The translations under genes and the position numbers were made by a program. From Mesorhizobium amorphae (GTDB lineage Bacteria; Pseudomonadota; Alphaproteobacteria; Rhizobiales; Rhizobiaceae), in the NCBI RefSeq assembly GCF_014843845.1, contig NZ_JHQS01000015.1:124001-188000 (forward strand): a stretch of DNA of 64,000 nt. Direction: 5' to 3'. How positions within the stretch are numbered: the stretch's first letter is position 1; each line of letters begins with the position of its first letter. A model generated the notes under the pieces. It did no database searches. It was not told where the DNA came from and saw only the letters and a list, made by a program, of their open reading frames with translations. This document shows positions 1-10,382 of the stretch, piece after piece.

Positions 1-883
1 TGCCGATGGCGGCCTCAACCGGCGCCAGGGACCGCCCGAGCAGGATCGACGTCGCAAAGATCGCCGCAGGGCTGACATCCTGCAGGATCACGAGCCAGGC
101 TGCACAGGCCATGACGATGACCTGGGCGAGTAGCCGCACGAAGCGAGCGAGGGACTGGATGACGTTGGCGCGTGCGGCGGCGGAGAGCTGGGCCTCTTTC
201 GCCTGTGACTGATCGTCATTCAGCAGGCGGGCCACCCCCGGTAGCATGCCCATGGCGCTGATGACCTCGACATTGCGCAGGAGCGCCTCGAACCGGTGCT
301 GGCTCTCCGCCCAGGCGGCACTGGAGCGGGCGAACGGCTTGCGAGTCGCTATCTCGTTGAGCAGCGCTAGCCCGAACAGGACAACCGACGCGACAAGGCC
401 GATCAGGCCGAGAAGTGGATGCACTATGATCATTGCCAGAATGAAGATCGGCGTCCAGGGCAGATCGAACAGAGAGGTGCAGGCGCTGCCGCCGAAGAAG
501 GAGCGCAGGCCACCGATATCACGCCAGGCCTGCGCCGCCGCGGCCGGATCGCTACGCAAGGCCGACTGGACAGCCGCGACAAGAACGGAGGTCTGAAGCC
601 GGTCGTCGAGCCAGACGCCGATCCGGGCGAGGATCGCGCGGCGCAGGGCTTCGAGCGTTGCGTGCACCGCCAGCGCCACGATCACGATCCCAGTCAGCAT
701 GACCAGCGTGTCGAGACTGTGGCTCGACAGGACATGATCATAGACATGCAGGAGATAGAGAGGGACCGTCAGAGCGAGCAGGTTGACGAAGAAGCTGAGC
801 ACGAAAACCAGGAGCAGCGAGACCTTGCAATGATGGAATGCGCGCTCGACGTCGGTCGTTGCAAAGGCCTTGGAGAAACTCAT
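1..883 (-). CDS. Type I secretion ABC transporter, PrtD-like (3' end beyond window)
   Basis: This is the N-terminal membrane half (about 294 residues visible) of an inner-membrane ABC exporter that pairs with a membrane-fusion protein and TolC to secrete proteins in one step. Residues 20-45 form the first membrane helix, followed by PLYLLHVYDHVL (41-52) and DLPWTPIF (140-147), both typical of PrtD/HasD/LipB exporters. Further hydrophobic helices lie at about 60-75, 145-175 and 250-270. The nucleotide-binding domain lies outside the window, so its motifs cannot be checked. The start is ATG at 883; an in-frame ATG at 892 is the alternative, and a GGAG at 894-897 (complement) lies 2 or 11 bases away respectively, so the choice is open. 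Two Asp-rich genes lie upstream on the same strand and are candidate cargo. The family assignment is firm; the substrate is inference. Confidence 0.85.
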   Translation of the reverse strand, partial: MSFSKAFATTDVERAFHHCKVSLLLVFVLSFFVNLLALTVPLYLLHVYDHVLSSHSLDTLVMLTGIVIVALAVHATLEALRRAILARIGVWLDDRLQTSVLVAAVQSALRSDPAAAAQAWRDIGGLRSFFGGSACTSLFDLPWTPIFILAMIIVHPLLGLIGLVASVVLFGLALLNEIATRKPFARSSAAWAESQHRFEALLRNVEVISAMGMLPGVARLLNDDQSQAKEAQLSAAARANVIQSLARFVRLLAQVIVMACAAWLVILQDVSPAAIFATSILLGRSLAPVEAAIG

Positions 884-992
884 GGCTGACATGTCTCCGC
901 GAGGGCGTCAAAGTGGCGGCCTAGCGCCGGCAGATGGGACCAGCCCGAGGCCGCGCTCCCCGGCCAGCACCCGCTGCAGGCAGCCTCGGGAA

Positions 993-1015
993 GCGCCCGG
1001 ATGAGATCCGGGCGC
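993..1015 (-). terminator. GC-rich hairpin after the Asp-rich gene
   Basis: A perfect 10-base-pair stem (993-1002 with 1006-1015) and a 3-base loop lie just past the stop of the Asp-rich gene at 1035. There is no strong T tract on the minus strand, so it may be an mRNA-end stabiliser or an attenuator before the exporter gene rather than a full terminator. Confidence 0.5.
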
Positions 1016-1034
1016 CCCTTGCGAGCAAGACTTA

Positions 1035-1472
1035 TCAGGCGAAATCGAAGTCGAAGTGTACGTCTATGTCGGCGTCCTGTTTGGCGTATTGGTCCTGGTC
1101 GACATCGACGTCGACGCGCTGTTTCTGGTCGACATCCACGTCGTTGTCGTTGTCTTGATCGACCTTGATGTCGGTGTCGTTGTCATTGTCGGCGTCGCCG
1201 TCGGCGTCCGCGTCGGCCTTGGCGTCCGCATCGCTCTTGTCGTCGGCGTCGGCATCGGCATCAGCCTTGGCGTCGTTGTCGGTGTCTGCGTCCTGGTCGG
1301 TCTTGTTGTCGATGTCCGCATAATTTTCGTTGTCGATATCGACGTCGGAGTCCTGGTCGGTATCGACGTCCACGTCCTGATCCTGGTCCTGATCGAGCTT
1401 CTGATCGATGTCGGCATCGACGTCGATGTTGAATTGGGTCGGATCAAATTTGCCGTAAGCTTTCTTAGACAA
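1035..1472 (-). CDS. Asp-rich dipeptide-repeat protein, putative T1SS substrate
   Basis: A 145-residue protein of unknown function. After a short basic head (MSKKAYGKFDPTQ) nearly the whole chain alternates aspartate with V, I, A, Q, N or T; about 53 of 145 residues are Asp. It ends in DVHFDFDFA, an acidic and aromatic tail. The start is TTG at 1472, chosen because a GGAGG sits 8 bases upstream and the repeat begins soon after; the same frame stays open to an ATG at 1631 but without a ribosome-binding site. No signal peptide is visible, which fits a type I substrate, and a PrtD-like exporter follows on the same strand. The alternating pattern suggests cation binding or extended beta structure; both are inference. 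I do not recognise a family. Confidence 0.7.
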   Translation of the reverse strand: MSKKAYGKFDPTQFNIDVDADIDQKLDQDQDQDVDVDTDQDSDVDIDNENYADIDNKTDQDADTDNDAKADADADADDKSDADAKADADADGDADNDNDTDIKVDQDNDNDVDVDQKQRVDVDVDQDQYAKQDADIDVHFDFDFA

Positions 1473-1750
1473 GGGTTCACCCTCCCTGTTCGAGGACAGC
1501 CGCCCTGGCGAGCGCTTGCTTGCGGAGCGGACCGACGGCGACGATCCATTTGGATCCTGAAACCCCGCCGATGCAGCAAGCATCCCTGTTTCGCGCTGCG
1601 GAAAATAGTTACCAATGAGCATTCGGCCCAAACGGCAATTCCCAATGCAAGTTGGCTCGTCCTTATGGATGATGGACGACCCAAACAGGTGGACCGCTCC
1701 GGGTAGCCCAAAGTCGAAGCGTTGCTGCCGTGCGAGCCGAAAGCACGAAG

Positions 1751-1776
1751 AAAGCCGGGGCGAACCCCGGCTTTCT
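1751..1776 (-). terminator. Rho-independent-type hairpin
   Basis: An 11-base-pair perfect stem (1751-1761 with 1766-1776, GAAAGCCGGGG and its complement) has a CGAA loop. It lies 120 bases downstream of the upstream Asp-rich gene (stop at 1897) and separates the two Asp-rich transcripts. Confidence 0.65.
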
Positions 1777-1784
1777 TCCCCATA

Positions 1785-1885
1785 GAGCGGTTCAGCTTTT
1801 GATGAAGCTGACCTGCTCTTAAGTATTTGTTTTTACGCAATTCCGGACGGAAAACCGCTACGCACTTTTCCTGGAATTGCTCAGG
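1785..1885. repeat. Dispersed palindromic intergenic repeat, copy 1
   Basis: There are two nested inverted repeats. The first pairs GGTTCAGCTT with AAGCTGACC around 1790-1812. The second pairs GCAATTCC (1837-1844) with GGAATTGC (1873-1880), with an inner GGAAAA/TTTTCC stem. The stretch 1824-1883 matches 24413-24474 with only a few differences. I recall this element as a common intergenic repeat in Mesorhizobium genomes. Confidence 0.75.
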
Positions 1886-1896
1886 CCATGAAAACC

Positions 1897-2619
1897 TCAG
1901 GCGTCGATGTCGCTCAAGTCGACGATGACCCCGACATCTCCATCGGCGGCAGCCTTCTCATACAAGTCGACATCGATGTCGGTCGCGTCATCCTTCTCCG
2001 CGACATCGACGGCGCCAAGCAAGGCGGTCTTGATGAGGGCGGCGATGTCTACACCGACCTCGGCGTCGAGGTCATCGCGGATCTCCACATCGACATCGAC
2101 GTTTCCGTCAGTTTCGGTTTCCTGGTCGATCTCGGCTTCGAGGCTGTCTTCATCGTCATCGTCCACGTCGACATCCAGATCGCTCTCGATTTCGACATCG
2201 TCTTCCACCTCCGCATCGATCTCGACGATGATGATCCCGTCATCTTCGCTGACTTCGACATCGACTTCGATTCTCTGATCGACCTCGGGCCTCTGTTCGG
2301 CCGCGACGTCGATTTCCCGACCGCCGGAATCGCCCGTCTCGCTCGCGATCTCCGCGTCCTGGTCCATTTCGCCCTTCTGATCGACCTCTGCATCGAGTTT
2401 GACGATGGCGGGGCTCGAACCGATGATCGACACCGCCATATCGACATCGTCGCCAGCCTTCGAGGCCTGGTTCACGCCGATATCGACGTCACGTGGATCC
2501 GCGGCCTTACGTTCGGAGATGTCGCGTTCTTCGTCGGATGCGGTGACGTCGGCGGCCCCATTCTCTTCCGAGTGGTCACCAACCGTGGTGTCGTTTTTGG
2601 CCTTCTCGTCGGGCTCCAT
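1897..2619 (-). CDS. Acidic low-complexity protein, putative T1SS substrate
   Basis: A 240-residue, strongly acidic protein with no recognisable family. Residues 1-60 are mixed and charged. From about residue 75 onward, Asp and Glu alternate with V and I, including a DVDVDDDDED run, and the chain ends in VDLSDIDA. The ATG at 2619 is chosen because a GGAGG lies 7 bases upstream; the frame extends further upstream without one. Composition and short acidic/hydrophobic C-terminus resemble the next gene on this strand, the Asp-rich protein at 1035-1472, and both precede a PrtD-like exporter. I infer that both are secreted acidic proteins. Other options are an intracellular cation buffer or a disordered acidic scaffold. 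Confidence 0.7.
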   Translation of the reverse strand: MEPDEKAKNDTTVGDHSEENGAADVTASDEERDISERKAADPRDVDIGVNQASKAGDDVDMAVSIIGSSPAIVKLDAEVDQKGEMDQDAEIASETGDSGGREIDVAAEQRPEVDQRIEVDVEVSEDDGIIIVEIDAEVEDDVEIESDLDVDVDDDDEDSLEAEIDQETETDGNVDVDVEIRDDLDAEVGVDIAALIKTALLGAVDVAEKDDATDIDVDLYEKAAADGDVGVIVDLSDIDA

Positions 2620-2880
2620 TGTGCGCCTCCATGGTGCATAGTCGGCGTCAGCGGCCCAGCATCCCATCTTCTGAAACGCAGTGATAGACGCCAAGTCGGG
2701 TGAAGCCCGCGGCGCAGGAAGCAACGATGGAACCCCTGGGGCATTAGCCAGTAGCGTCTGAAGTCACGCCGTTCCTGGCGGCATCACTCGTTGCGACTAA
2801 CCCGTATGGCAATTCCGGATGTCCCATGAATTCGAAGGGTTCCAGGACACGGCTTCACCTCACGTGGCAAACCGCCAGCG

Positions 2881-3297
2881 CTAGGTGTCGACCACCTCGA
2901 AATCGTGCGTGACTTCAGCCGTCTTGGCCATCATCGCGGTCGCCGAGCAGTATTTCTCGATCGAGAGATCAATCGCCCGCTTCACCTTGTCGCGTGAGAG
3001 CGCGCGGCCCTTGACGATGAAGTGCATGTGGATGCGGGTGAATACTCTTGGCTCGGTCTCGGCTCGCTCGGCATCGAGCTCGACGACGCAGTCCTCGACC
3101 GCCTCGCGGCCCTTTTCGAGGATATGGACGACGTCATAGGCCGAGCAGCCGCCGGTGCCGATCAGCAGCAGTTCCATCGGGCTCGGACCCGGTGTCCTGC
3201 CTTCCGAGCCAAAAGCGGTGCCCAGCACGACCTTGTGGCCGCTGCCGGACCCGCCGACAAAGGTACGTTCCTCGACCCATTTCACGCGTGCTTTCAC
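2881..3297 (-). CDS. OsmC family protein
   Basis: A 138-residue OsmC/Ohr-superfamily protein of the YhfA-like branch. Such proteins are small cytoplasmic dimers, several of which reduce organic hydroperoxides through two cysteines. Both are present: Cys51 in GGCSAYDVV and Cys117 in EKYCSATAM. The length is normal for the family. The start codon is GTG at 3297 with a GGGAAG upstream. It is followed 29 bases away on the opposite flank by the DUF2306 gene on the same strand, and the two may be co-transcribed. Whether it is an active peroxidase is not shown by sequence alone. Confidence 0.85.
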   Translation of the reverse strand: MKARVKWVEERTFVGGSGSGHKVVLGTAFGSEGRTPGPSPMELLLIGTGGCSAYDVVHILEKGREAVEDCVVELDAERAETEPRVFTRIHMHFIVKGRALSRDKVKRAIDLSIEKYCSATAMMAKTAEVTHDFEVVDT

Positions 3298-3326
3298 TGG
3301 TTTCTTCCCTGCAAGCGCATCGCTGA

Positions 3327-3725
3327 CTACTGGCCGAACACAACCGCGTGCATGATGCGGCCGGGCAGCAGCGTGAAGATGCCGGCGCCGATCAGCGCGA
3401 AAACATAGAGTTTGATCATGGCGCCACGATGCGCGGTGACCTTATGGCTGTGCGCATACCACACCGCCAGCGGCACGGTGACCAGCACCAGGATCGACAG
3501 CAGATGGATTGGGCTGAAAGGGCCGACAAGGCGTATCTCCTGGATCCAGAAACTCGAGATAGCGATGACAAGCATCAGCGCCGCCCAGACATAGCCGACG
3601 ACGCGATGGCGCGTCGTGCCCTTGGGCAGCGCCAGCTGCGTAGCGCCGGTCACCAATGCGGCAAAGGCAGCGAAGGCATGCCAGGGAATTGGAGGGGGCG
3701 CGGTAAGCAGCGGTCCCAGCGACAT
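3327..3725 (-). CDS. DUF2306-type membrane protein
   Basis: A 132-residue integral membrane protein with four hydrophobic segments (about 15-32, 42-60, 68-90 and 104-125) and the conserved HR/H pattern (HRVVGYVW near residue 40, AHRGAMIKL near 99) of the DUF2306 family. The function of the family is unknown; it resembles small haem or cytochrome-b561-like membrane folds, but that is inference. It lies between ssb and osmC on the minus strand, 27 bases after ssb and 29 bases before osmC, so read-through from ssb is possible. Confidence 0.75.
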   Translation of the reverse strand: MSLGPLLTAPPPIPWHAFAAFAALVTGATQLALPKGTTRHRVVGYVWAALMLVIAISSFWIQEIRLVGPFSPIHLLSILVLVTVPLAVWYAHSHKVTAHRGAMIKLYVFALIGAGIFTLLPGRIMHAVVFGQ

Positions 3726-3752
3726 GGCGCCCTCTCCTGCAGTCGATTGGCC

Positions 3753-4274
3753 TCAGAACGGGATTTCGTCGTCTAGCTCGCGCGACGAACCGCCGCCGCC
3801 ACCGCCCTTGGCGCCACCGCCGCCGCGGCTGAAACCTTCGTTCGGGCCGGACTGGCCGAAATCGGAACCACGGCTGCTGTTGCCGCCGCCGGCATAGTTG
3901 CCGACCTGGCCGCCGCCCTCGCCGCGCGCGTCGAGCATCTGCAATTCACCGCGGAATTTCTGCAGCACGATTTCGGTCGTATAGCGGTCATTGCCGGTCT
4001 GGTCCTGCCATTTGCGCGTCTGCAACTGGCCCTCGACATAGACCTTCATGCCCTTCTTCAGATACTGCTCGGCGACCTTGGCGATCTGGTCGTTGAAGAT
4101 GACGACGTTGTGCCACTCGGTCTTTTCCTTGCGCTCGCCGGAATTCTTGTCGCGCCAGCTTTCCGACGTGGCGATGCGGATGTTGACGACCGGCTCACCC
4201 GAATTCAGGCGACGGATTTCAGGGTCCGCCCCGAGATTGCCCACCAGAATGACCTTGTTGATGCTACCCGCCAT
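3753..4274 (-). CDS. ssb: Single-stranded DNA-binding protein
   Basis: Ssb coats single-stranded DNA in replication, recombination and repair. The 173-residue protein has the N-terminal OB fold (about 1-112, with [10 protein letters not shown] and WHNVVIFN motifs), a Gly/Ser-rich flexible linker (about 115-163) and the acidic C-terminal tip DDEIPF that recruits partner proteins. The ATG at 4274 is preferred to the one at 4277 because its GGAG lies 7 rather than 4 bases upstream. An exact GTTC-N7-GTTC LexA box lies about 105 bases upstream, so SOS induction is expected. uvrA, its usual divergent neighbour, lies 3.2 kb away on the other strand. Confidence 0.97.
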   Translation of the reverse strand: MAGSINKVILVGNLGADPEIRRLNSGEPVVNIRIATSESWRDKNSGERKEKTEWHNVVIFNDQIAKVAEQYLKKGMKVYVEGQLQTRKWQDQTGNDRYTTEIVLQKFRGELQMLDARGEGGGQVGNYAGGGNSSRGSDFGQSGPNEGFSRGGGGAKGGGGGGSSRELDDEIPF

Positions 4275-4376
4275 CATACTTCTCCGCGCTCATCCGAAAC
4301 AAATTTTTGCCGACCGCACCTTACAGGCTACGGTCAATCCCCGCCTGCTGTGGCTGCCTTTTCCCACAAGGTTTTT

Positions 4377-4391
4377 GTTCTTTTTTTGTTC
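4377..4391. promoter_or_regulatory. LexA (SOS) box upstream of ssb
   Basis: An exact alphaproteobacterial SOS box, GTTC-TTTTTTT-GTTC, lies 103 bases from the ssb start and 99 bases before the divergent cupin gene. Confidence 0.85.
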
Positions 4392-4489
4392 TATTCTTGT
4401 CACTCCCGGCTGTCAAGGAATGTCAGCAAGAGGTAGGGTGCCTGTTTAAAATTGCGAATATGTCGGGATCGAAAGGGCGGCGGCTGCGA

Positions 4490-4879
4490 ATGAGAGTCAT
4501 CGCACATATGGATCACCCGCGAGAGCAATGGCGGGCGGGCGTGGAAACCCGGATGCAGGTTTCCGCCGGCAACGGTGCCAGCCAGCTCTGCCTGTTTGAA
4601 CAATGGGTTCAGCCGGGGGTTGGGGCTCCGACACATTGGCACTCGGTCGAGGAGGTGCTTACCGTCCTCAGCGGAACCGCCGAAATGTGGATCGACGACG
4701 ACCGCATGACGCTGACGGCGGGACAGTCGCTTCTTGTGCCCGCGGAGAGGAAACACGGTTTTCGAAACGTCGGCACCGAGACGCTTCACATCCATGCCGT
4801 GCTGGCGTCGCCAATCTTTGAGGCAATTTTTGACGGATCTGCCGAGCCGGTGAGACGCTGGCTTCCGGCGGCGCCATAA
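4490..4879 (+). CDS. Cupin-domain protein
   Basis: A 129-residue single-domain cupin. The first cupin motif is visible with its metal ligands (His49, His51 and Glu55 in THWHSVEE) and the second supplies His89 (ERKHGFRN) and the following Gly/Asn turn, so a metal site is intact. The substrate cannot be deduced; small lone cupins include sugar-binding, dioxygenase and stress proteins. Start: ATG at 4490 is chosen; ATG at 4460 is in frame and would add ten residues. The ssb LexA box lies upstream, so SOS influence on this gene is possible but unproven. The ArsR gene begins 44 bases after it. Confidence 0.75.
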   Translation: MRVIAHMDHPREQWRAGVETRMQVSAGNGASQLCLFEQWVQPGVGAPTHWHSVEEVLTVLSGTAEMWIDDDRMTLTAGQSLLVPAERKHGFRNVGTETLHIHAVLASPIFEAIFDGSAEPVRRWLPAAP

Positions 4880-4898
4880 AACAGCACTTGCCAAACCA

Positions 4899-4914
4899 AT
4901 AAGTATCCACTTAT
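4899..4914. promoter_or_regulatory. Palindromic operator upstream of ArsR-type regulator
   Basis: The perfect inverted repeat ATAAGT-ATCC-ACTTAT lies 9 bases before the ATG of the ArsR-type gene. Its size and position fit an autoregulatory site for that winged-helix repressor. This is inference from position and symmetry. Confidence 0.6.
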
Positions 4915-4923
4915 GCTTTGACC

Positions 4924-5238
4924 ATGATCGAAGCAGAGATTTTTCGCGCCCTTGCCGACCCGACGCGCCGTGCCGTCTTTGAGCGGCTTGCCGCCAGCGA
5001 GATGACGGTGTCGGAACTGCGCACCGGCATGACCGTGTCGCAGCCGGCGGTCTCGCAGCATCTGGCGGTGCTTCGCGGCGCCGGCCTAGTCACCGAACGG
5101 CGGGCCGGCCGCAACGCTTACTACCGCGCCGATCCGCAAGGGCTCGACCCGCTGCTCGGCTGGATCGAGCGCTATCGTGCGTTCTGGCCGGAGCGCATCG
5201 AAAGGCTGAAGGCTGTTTTGAAGGACATGGACCCATGA
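4924..5238 (+). CDS. ArsR-family transcriptional regulator
   Basis: A 104-residue winged helix-turn-helix regulator. The opening FRALADPTRRAVFERL and the recognition helix VSQPAVSQHLAVLRGAGLV (about 38-56), followed by a wing (ERRAGRNAYYRAD), are typical of the ArsR subgroup found next to SRPBCC proteins. There are no cysteine metal-binding motifs, so metal sensing is unlikely. The ATG at 4924 is used; a TTG at 4918 would add two residues. Its last four bases overlap the start of the SRPBCC gene (ATGA), so the two are translationally coupled. A perfect palindrome 9 bases upstream suggests autoregulation. Confidence 0.9.
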   Translation: MIEAEIFRALADPTRRAVFERLAASEMTVSELRTGMTVSQPAVSQHLAVLRGAGLVTERRAGRNAYYRADPQGLDPLLGWIERYRAFWPERIERLKAVLKDMDP

Positions 5239-5705
5239 CAAAGCATGCGAAAAGTGCTGCGGACTTGCTCGAATTCGAATGCGAATTGCCGGAACCGCCG
5301 GAGAAAGTGTGGCGCGCGCTGACCGAGCCGAAGCTGCTCGCGGCCTGGATGATGCCCAACGACATCAAGCCCGAGATCGGCCGCCGCTTTGCCTTTGCCG
5401 GGCCGGACGCGCCGATCGATTGCGAAGTCCTCGATGCTGAGCCCGGCAGGCTGCTGCGCTATTCCTGGCGCGAACGGCCGGAGCCGGACGATGCCAGCCA
5501 AACGCTCGACAGCATCGTCACGTTTACCCTCGACCGTACGATTTCGGGCGGCACGCATCTGCGTGTTGTCCATGACGGGTTCGCCCGGGCAGCAACGCCT
5601 GTGCTCGCCATGGCAGGCGCCGGCTGCCGGCTGTCGCTCGATGCACCCCAATCCAAACTGCCTGTCGCTGCGAATGCGCCGTACATGCTGCTGCGCGCGG
5701 CCTGA
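5235..5705 (+). CDS. SRPBCC/AHSA1-domain protein
   Basis: A 156-residue protein of the START-like AHSA1 (activator of Hsp90 ATPase homologue 1) family, with the family opening [23 protein letters not shown] (about residues 17-39) and the closing strand-helix region. These proteins form a helix-grip cavity for hydrophobic ligands. The ArsR/AHSA1 pairing is common in Rhizobiales and its ligand is usually unknown. It overlaps the regulator by four bases and is followed 22 bases later by a clpP paralogue. Confidence 0.85.
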   Translation: MTKHAKSAADLLEFECELPEPPEKVWRALTEPKLLAAWMMPNDIKPEIGRRFAFAGPDAPIDCEVLDAEPGRLLRYSWRERPEPDDASQTLDSIVTFTLDRTISGGTHLRVVHDGFARAATPVLAMAGAGCRLSLDAPQSKLPVAANAPYMLLRAA

Positions 5706-5727
5706 ACAGGGAAATCGGAGAAAAAAG

Positions 5728-6333
5728 ATGAGCGGCCTTGCCAATCTGGTGCCGATGGTGATCGAGCAATCGAGCCGCGGCGAACGCGCTTTCGACATTT
5801 TTTCGCGGCTGCTGCGCGAACGCATCGTCTTCATCAACGGAGAGATCAACGACGGCGTATCGGCGCTGGTCTGCGCCCAGCTTCTGTCGCTGGAATCCGA
5901 CAATCCCGAGAAGGAGATATCGCTCTACATCAACTCGCCGGGCGGCGTGGTGACCAGCGGCTTCGCCATCTACGACACGATGCAGTACATCTCCTGCCCG
6001 GTATCGACCGTCTGCATGGGCTTTGCCGCCTCGATGGCTTCGTTCCTGCTGATGGCCGGCACGCCGGGGCGGCGCATTGCCCTGCCCAACACCAGCATCG
6101 TGCTGCATCAGCCGCTGGGCGGCTTCCAGGGCCAGGCTTCCGACATCCAGCGCCACGCCGAGGGCATATTGCGCACCAAGCGGCGGATGACCGAGCTTTA
6201 TGCGCATCATTGCGGGCGTACTTACGAGGAGGTCGAGCGCACGCTCGACCGCGATTATTTCATGACCGCCGACGAGGCGAAGGCGTGGGGTCTCGTCGAC
6301 CATGTTTTCGACACCCGCAAGAAGGCTGCTTGA
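5728..6333 (+). CDS. clpP: ATP-dependent Clp protease proteolytic subunit paralogue
   Basis: A 201-residue serine peptidase subunit that assembles into tetradecameric barrels fed by ClpA or ClpX. The triad is intact: Ser102 in GFAASMAS, His127 in VLHQPLGG and Asp176 in LDRDYF. The usual glycine after the Ser-Met pair is Ala (SMAS rather than SMGA). No clpX or lon is adjacent, so this is a stand-alone paralogue rather than the principal clpP-clpX locus. The ATG at 5728 follows a GGAG 9 bases upstream. It lies 22 bases after the SRPBCC gene and may share its transcript. Confidence 0.93.
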   Translation: MSGLANLVPMVIEQSSRGERAFDIFSRLLRERIVFINGEINDGVSALVCAQLLSLESDNPEKEISLYINSPGGVVTSGFAIYDTMQYISCPVSTVCMGFAASMASFLLMAGTPGRRIALPNTSIVLHQPLGGFQGQASDIQRHAEGILRTKRRMTELYAHHCGRTYEEVERTLDRDYFMTADEAKAWGLVDHVFDTRKKAA

Positions 6334-6405
6334 GGAGCAGCGGGCGCGCGGCAATTTGATCGCGCCGGTCTGGCCTCGCCAGCGGCGCGACACTATAGTT
6401 CGGGG

Positions 6406-6696
6406 ATGACCGACATCCGCCTTTCCAGACTTGTTTGCACCGTCACCGCCGCCTTGGCCGGCGCCAGCATGCTGGCTGGAGCCGCCTTTGCCGACGACAG
6501 CTCGACCCAGAAAGGCGCCCTTCCCGGCGTGACCGGCGACTATCGCATCGCCAAGCCGGCCCCGGAACCCGAACCCGACGACGCGCTGCCTGCCAGCGGC
6601 AACGGCCAGTTCAAGATCGGCGACACCGACGTCAGGATTTCCGGCAGCATCACGGTCGATGTTGGCGCCGGCGCGATCAAGCCATCCAACCGGTAG
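6406..6696 (+). CDS. Small exported protein of unknown function
   Basis: A 96-residue protein with a signal peptide (basic head MTDIRLSR, hydrophobic core about 9-27, cleavage probably after AGAAFA near residue 29). The mature part is short, Pro/Glu-rich in the middle (KPAPEPEPDD) and ends with a beta-like segment (VRISGSITVDVGAG). I do not recognise the family. It is followed by a strong terminator and starts 72 bases after clpP. Confidence 0.65.
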   Translation: MTDIRLSRLVCTVTAALAGASMLAGAAFADDSSTQKGALPGVTGDYRIAKPAPEPEPDDALPASGNGQFKIGDTDVRISGSITVDVGAGAIKPSNR

Positions 6697-6746
6697 CTCT
6701 CGTTCAACGGCAGCATCAGTCGGCTTTGCACACCCCTCAAACGAGC

Positions 6747-6784
6747 AGCCCCGCCGCTGCTTCCGCAAACGGACGGGGCTTTTT
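6747..6784 (+). terminator. Rho-independent terminator
   Basis: AGCCCCG (6747-6753) pairs with CGGGGCT (6774-6780) and is followed by a T run. It ends the transcript of the small exported protein. Confidence 0.75.
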
Positions 6785-7264
6785 ATGGATCTAAAATCCA
6801 ATCTGCCGGTAGTGTTATACCGACTTTGATTTCGGATGCTTCGCGGCATTCAGCCGACGATCCGACCAGTGGTCTCTGATTGTCAGGGGATCGGCAGGTC
6901 ACGGTTTGTCGGGTCGACGCTCACGCCAACCCAGGCACTTATGCCTGCCGCGGCTCCAGCCATATGTGGAGCCTCAAGGGACTGTCCGGTGGCGTCATGC
7001 TCCACTCCTCTGTCCGTTGCGACATGTCGTCCGAAGCGCAAATCGCAAAAGCCTGCGGCGTCTCGCAAGCCGCCTGAGGCGGCGAGGCCATCGAAAGACG
7101 GCCGGCTCCGTTGACCGTCGGACACTGCGCCCCCGAGTCGGCAGCGTCAACCTTTGAATAGCCGGTTACGGAAAATGTGATCGCCGGGAGGTTACGTGCA
7201 GGTAAGGGCGACATGCCGGAACTTGCTCAACGGAGTGCCCGCCGTTCCGATTTGTCAGGAGCGT

Positions 7265-7279
7265 GTTCGGCCTTTGTTC
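7265..7279. promoter_or_regulatory. LexA (SOS) box upstream of uvrA
   Basis: An exact GTTC-GGCCTTT-GTTC alphaproteobacterial SOS box lies 150 bases before the uvrA start codon. Confidence 0.85.
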
Positions 7280-7429
7280 TTTCCGCTTGCCCCCTCGCGC
7301 GAAAGACGGTTAAAGGCTTCTGTCGAGATTTGTGGCGTCTCTCGACGTGGCGGCGAAAATACCTACATAGGGGATGGCCGGGAAAACCCGCCGATCCCAC
7401 GAATTCCAGACCTGAGGCGGCGACCGGCG

Positions 7430-10351
<2,922 letters not shown>

Positions 10352-10382
10352 GCAGACAAGGCAGTGTCTGGAGAGTTTTTGA

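Larger units (their letters stand above)
1473..1896. other. Intergenic region between the two Asp-rich genes
   Basis: This 424-base gap holds the ribosome-binding site and presumed promoter region of the downstream Asp-rich gene, a strong terminator hairpin (1751-1776) and one copy of a dispersed palindromic repeat (1785-1885). No further gene is supported. Confidence 0.6.
6697..7429. other. Region without a supported gene between the exported protein and uvrA
   Basis: This gap of about 730 bases contains a terminator (6747-6784) and a LexA box (7265-7279). Short open frames at 6836-7195 on both strands have no ribosome-binding site or recognisable family and are not called. The frame of uvrA stays open upstream to 7196, but that extension is non-conserved in character and would contain the LexA box. 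Confidence 0.55.

Noticed and set aside
1056..1706. Long plus-strand open frame opposite the Asp-rich gene
   Set aside because: It is the complement of a low-complexity repeat; no ribosome-binding site and a Val/Leu-repeat product. The minus strand has a GGAGG-supported start.
1888..2703. Plus-strand open frame opposite the second acidic gene
   Set aside because: Same cause: repeat composition keeps it open. The acidic minus-strand frame has the better start.
6836..7195. Short open frames between the exported protein gene and uvrA
   Set aside because: No ribosome-binding site, no recognisable family, and overlapping frames on both strands.
7196..7429. N-terminal extension of UvrA
   Set aside because: Would place the LexA box inside the coding region and lacks similarity to UvrA starts; [11 protein letters not shown] at 7430 is the normal beginning.
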